DNA from: Carya illinoinensis
Taxonomy: Eukaryota; Streptophyta; Magnoliopsida; Fagales; Juglandaceae
Direction of reading: 5' to 3'
Length of the DNA stretch: 64,000 nt
Assembly (NCBI RefSeq): GCF_018687715.1
Contig: NC_056765.1
Span: forward strand, 25,609,129-25,673,128
The position numbers and the translations under genes were made by a program. The notes below the pieces were generated by a model that saw only the letters and a list, made by a program, of their open reading frames with translations, ran no database searches and was not told the origin of the DNA. Below are positions 60,048-64,000 of the stretch, piece after piece. How positions within the stretch are numbered: position 1 is the first letter of the stretch; each line of letters starts with the position of its first letter.

Positions 60048-61836
60048 AAATGGTAAAGGAAAATAATCCTTCCTACTGGATGAATTAAGTTTCTATAGTC
60101 AATGCACATTCTCCAGCCAGTAACCATTCTAGTTGGAATCAACTCATTTTTATCATTTTTTATGACAGTCAAACCAGATTTCTTTGGTACCACTTGAGTT
60201 GGACTTACCCACTTACTGTCTGAGATAGGGTAAATGATACCTACTGCGAGTAGCTTAAGCACTTCTTCTTTCACAACTTCCTTCATGGTAGGATTGAGCC
60301 TACTTTGAGCATCATGAACTGGTCTAGCATCGTCTTCAAGATGGATTCTGTGGGTACATACAGCGGCATCAATGCCTTTGATGTCAGCTATTGTCCAACC
60401 AATTGCGCCTCGATGCTTCCTTAATACTTCAATCAACTGGGCTTCATCCTTCTGATTTAGTTTTGAGGAAATCACCACCAGAAAAGTGCCTTCTTCAGGA
60501 CCAAGAAACACATACTTTAAATCTTGAGGAAGTGGTTTCAGCTCCAACTGGGGAACTTCTTCTTCTGAAGATTTAAGCATGTCTGGTGGTGGTAGAGCTT
60601 CAAACTGGGGTTTCCATCTTACTCCCGCAAATTGAACTTCAAGTGGTAAAGATGAATCTGCAAAACAATCAGAAAAATCAAAGTCATCTTCATTGATATG
60701 ATCAATTTTCTCATCAAGTAAAAATTCAGGTGTCTGAAAAATATAATCATCATCAGAGAATGGAGAAGTTGAGCAAATAAAATCTGTTGGTGTCAAACTC
60801 TCCACAGCATTCAAATCGCTTGTGTCATCAAAATGTGCTGGCATCTTGCAAGCGTTGAAAACGTTCAGCTCAAGTGCCATGTTCCCAAAGGTAAGCTTCA
60901 AAACTCCACTTCTGCAATTGATCAATTCATTTGATGTAGCTAGAAATGGTCTTCCTAGGATGACAGGAGCTTGGTAAATAGTGGAGACCGGCTGCTGCAT
61001 GTCAAGAACCACAAAATCTACTGGGTAGTAGAATTTGTCCACCTGGACCAACACGTCCTCTACAATACCCCTCGGTACCTTAACTGATCTGTCAGCCAGC
61101 TGTAACATGATGGAGGTCTTTTTCAGCTCACCTAATCCCAACTGCTCATATACTGAGAACGGTAGCAAGTTCACACTACTCCCAAATCAAGTAAAGCTCT
61201 CCCAATGCGTGATTCACCAATCATAATGGAAATGTTGGGAGAGCTAGGATCTCCAAACTTCTGAGGAGTCTCACTCAATATCAATGCACTAACTTGCTCC
61301 GTTAGGAAAGCTTTCTTCTTCACATTCAGCTTCTTCTTCACTGTGCACAAGTCCTTCAAAAATTTTACATATGAAGGCACTTGTTGTATGGCATCCAAGA
61401 GTGGAATATTGATCTTCACTTGCTTGAAAATCTCTTGAATCTCCATGTGATACTTGTTCTTTTGGCCAGCTGCCAATCTCTGAGGATAGGGAACCACAGG
61501 TTGGTATCCCTTACTAGTCTCAACATCTGCACTCACAGGCTTCTTCAGCTCTGGTCTCACTACCTCTGGTTCTTTCTCAACTTCATCAGTCTCTGTTACA
61601 TCTTCAGGTGTAGGACCAACTACCTGTGTGTCTATAGGCATCTCTGGTTGGGGAACTTCCTTCCCACTTCTCAAAGTAAGAACTGCCTTCGCTGTCTCAA
61701 TAACATCCCCTGAGACATTATGCACTTGCTGTTGTTGCTGCCTGTATACTTGAGGATTAGGCTGAGGCTGTGCTGGAAATTTCCCTTTCTCTAGGGTGCT
61801 CAAGGTTGTGCTCATCTTATTAATAGTGCCTCGCAA
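60023..61836 (-). pseudogene. Athila gag-pol linker, protease and RT N-terminus, two frames
   Basis: Frame 61,836-61,171 is the Pro/Gln/Glu-rich linker (KGKFPAQPQPNPQVY, LRSGKEVPQPE) ending in the protease active site ALLDLG. A one-base shift there leads to 61,174-60,023: NLLPFSVYEQLGLGEL, APVILGRPFLATS, then the RT leader HRGAIGWTIADIKGI and [14 protein letters not shown] second shift at about 60,050 separates it from the 800-codon frame. Confidence 0.8.
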
Positions 61837-63257
61837 CTCATTTATGGCCTGAGTGTTCTAATTATTTGTGGTGGCCTGAATCTGCATGAATTGCTGAAGT
61901 GTATTGGCTATCTGAGCCATACTGTCATCTAGAGTCTTCTTTGCAGATGATGAAGGCTGAGAACTCTGTGCAGCTACATGAGGCTGAAATCCAGGAGGAG
62001 CTACATAAGGATAGCTCTGAGGGTTCTGATATGACGGATACTGGTGCTGAGGAGCACCCTGATTAAATGGCTGCTACTGAGGTGGTGGGGACCGACCAGG
62101 CTGATCATTTCTCCATGAGAAATTTGGGTGATTCCTCCACCCGGATTATATGTGTTGGAGGAAGGCTGATTCTGTGCTCTATTAACCCAGTTAGCTGATT
62201 GCATCTGCTCAGACCCACCTTCTTGAAATACTGGCATAATCGTGCAGTCTTGGGTCTTATGGTTTGAATCAGCGCATATAGAACATGCCTCTACTACTTT
62301 CACAGCCTCCATGACCTCTAGTCTTCTAGTCACTTTCACAGCCTCCATGACCTCTAGTCTTCTAGTCAATGCAGCTATTCGGGCTTGAACATCAGTGTCT
62401 TCTTTGAACTCATATCTACTCCCTCCAGAAATAGCCCTCAGTGGTTGTGCTGCTAATGAAACTCGATTAGTATGAGTGTTCCACTGTTGTGCACTCTCAG
62501 CAAGGTAGTCAAAAAATGATAATGCTTCATCAGGTTCCTTGCTGAAGAACTCCCCATTGCACATTGTCTGAACAAACTGCTTGCATTCTGGAGTGAGACC
62601 AGTGTAAAAATAGCTCACCAACCTCCAAGATTCAAAACCATAATGTGGACAAATGTTCACCAAATCTTTAAATTTTTCCCAACTGGCCTGAAAGGTCTCA
62701 TCAGGTCTCTGATTGAACTGGCTGATTTGCTCTTGCAACAACTGAGTTCTCTGAAAAGGAAAAAAATTTTGTAAGAATTCACGCTGCATATCAGACCAAC
62801 TAGAAATAGAATTAGGCCTCAAAGAATTAAACCAAATCGTCGCTTTATCCTTTAAAGAGAAAGGAAATAAACGAAGTCTAATGAATTCATCAGTAACAGC
62901 CCTAGTGATAAAAGTAGTGCAAGCCAACTCAAAATCTGTCAAGTGCTGGTAAGGACTCTAAGAATCCATCCCGTGGAACTGAGGTATCACTGACATCATG
63001 CCATGCTTAATAGAGAAATTAGATGCATTTTCAGGTAAAACAATGCATGAAGGTGTAGTGGTGCTAGTGGGTTGCAAATAATCCTTAAGAGTGCGTGGTG
63101 CAGGTGCAGCCATGTTTTCTGGTTCAATTTCAATTTCTTCACCTGACTCACTAATAGAAAAGACAGAAGAGCTATATATCTCCAAACTGTGTATACTACT
63201 CTCAACACTTGATGTGACTCTAAGCAACCTATTTGAACTGTCCCTCACCCATGACAT
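61837..63257 (-). pseudogene. Athila Gag with two or more stops and an in-frame 36-bp duplication
   Basis: MSWVRDSSNRLLRV at 63,257 is the first Met near the primer site. Reading: EIEIEPENMAAPAPRTLKDY, a TAG after GMDS (62,958-62,960), then FELACTTFITRAV, WFNSLRPNSISSW, FQASWEKFKDLVNICPHYGF, GLTPECKQFVQTMCNGEF and the zinc knuckle CSICADSNHKTQDC. Upstream of the knuckle a 36-bp unit is duplicated perfectly (62,296-62,331 and 62,332-62,367), giving TRRLEVMEAVKV twice. The frame is lost near 62,090; another TAG occurs near 61,860. Confidence 0.82.
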
Positions 63258-63316
63258 GAAACATCAGTTTAAAGAGCATAACAAAATAACGAGTTCAAAT
63301 TTAAGTTAAAATACTT

Positions 63317-63334
63317 TCCCCGGCAACGGTGCAA
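63317..63334 (-). promoter_or_regulatory. Primer-binding site of the Athila element (tRNA-Asp type)
   Basis: Minus strand TTGCACCGTTGCCGGGGA, close to the TGGCGCCGTTGCCGGGGA consensus complementary to plant tRNA-Asp, six bases from the LTR. Confidence 0.85.
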
Positions 63335-63340
63335 AAAACT

Positions 63341-64000
63341 TGACTCACTCAAAAATGAGTAGCACTAAAGCTATTCCAAGTGCAGGAGGATGTCGTGTAA
63401 TAATTAGGAATAAATTCCTAGATCGTCTCCTCAGGGAAAGTTACTTAAAAATCAAACTCGTTGAAAAAGGTGAAACAAAGAGAAAATAAAATGATGGTAT
63501 GTGCAATGGATGGAAAAGGGTACTAATCATGGACTAGATTCATGTTTTTAGATTTTGATTGTTGGATTGGAATGTAAAGGACTAATATATTAAACTCAGA
63601 AATTAATAAAACTAAATTAAGAATTAAACTAAATTAAGAAGTAATTGATAAAACATGCACTAAAAATTGAAAAGCCTCAAATTCAATGTTCTAGGGTTCA
63701 TCATTATATTCAAATCACAAATTCTCAAATTAAACCACCGTAATTGTAATCACTACTAAAATGAAAGCTTAACGAAACGATAAAAATAAATAACATGAAT
63801 TAAATGAATAACAAATAAATTACTCAAACGTCTAAATCAAAATTCTCTAAAATAATTCAGAAACTCAAAACTAAAATGAAATAGCAAGTAGGGAATTGAA
63901 AAGATCAAGCCAATTGAATGGAGATGAAGATTCGAAGCGGTGGAGGAGGCTGAGTTGCAGTGGCAATTAGACCCCTCAAGGAGTTCTTCAATCTGCTGCA
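63341..64000 (-). repeat. 5' LTR of the Athila element (right copy, partial)
   Basis: Starts TGACTCACTC and matches 55,244-55,900 nearly base for base up to the window end. Confidence 0.9.

Larger units (their letters stand above)
55244..64000 (-). mobile_element. Athila-like Ty3/gypsy element, right LTR cut by the window end
   Basis: Left LTR 55,244-56,584, polypurine tract, 3' noncoding region, pol, gag, tRNA-Asp-type primer site and start of the right LTR (63,341 on). Inserted in gag of the second Tekay-related element. No env-like ORF in the 1 kb between pol and the 3' LTR. The LTR portions that can be compared differ at few positions, so the insertion is recent. Confidence 0.9.

Overview
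This window is nuclear DNA from a woody eudicot. Evidence: short exons with GT-AG introns rich in A+T, a tRNA-derived SINE, and nested LTR retrotransposons of typical angiosperm lineages. The style of the AT-rich MITE-like DNA near 9.4-9.7 kb and of the LTRs reminds me of Juglandaceae/Fagales, but that is recollection, not a computed assignment. No bacterial, organellar, rRNA, tRNA or CRISPR features were seen.

Layout. (1) 1-9.3 kb: one real host gene on the minus strand. I could join twelve coding exons phase by phase into at least 937 codons; the 3' end runs off the left edge. Its introns carry a SINE (about 1.9-2.3 kb) and a 5'-truncated LINE (5.1-6.5 kb). (2) 9.3-10.8 kb: AT-rich spacer. 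(3) 10.8-18.1 kb: an old, broken Ty3/gypsy element of Tat type with 5' LTR, decayed pol, two tandem-repeat arrays and an antisense gene. (4) 18.1-21.3 kb: unexplained DNA, a Copia LTR/PBS trace, and an S-protein-homologue (S1/SPH) gene broken by one stop codon. (5) 21.3-30.8 kb: a Tat-type LTR in the opposite orientation, split by a complete 8.3 kb SIRE/Maximus-like Copia element (minus) with 5-bp target duplications, 1.2 kb LTRs and an antisense coiled-coil ORF with its own TATA box. (6) 30.8-36.7 kb: decayed Athila-like element (plus). (7) 36.7-49.7 kb: decayed LINE, split by a 9.27 kb Tekay/Del-like chromovirus (minus, 37,763-47,027) with perfect CAAGT target duplications. (8) 49.7-55.2 kb: a second Tekay relative whose pol region is replaced by noncoding DNA, cut at 55,243 by (9) a much better preserved Athila element (minus, 55,244 to beyond 64,000).

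Most interesting points: a 97-nt candidate spliceosomal intron sits exactly between gag and protease of the Tekay element; gag and pol frames do not overlap there, so splicing would be a way to set Gag versus Gag-Pol, and the gag-only relative keeps the same donor. Antisense genes occur in both the Tat and the Copia element, between pol and the 3' LTR. The two Tat LTRs face each other with reverse-complementary 5-bp flanks (ACTAG / CTAGT), which fits one old element cut by an inversion.
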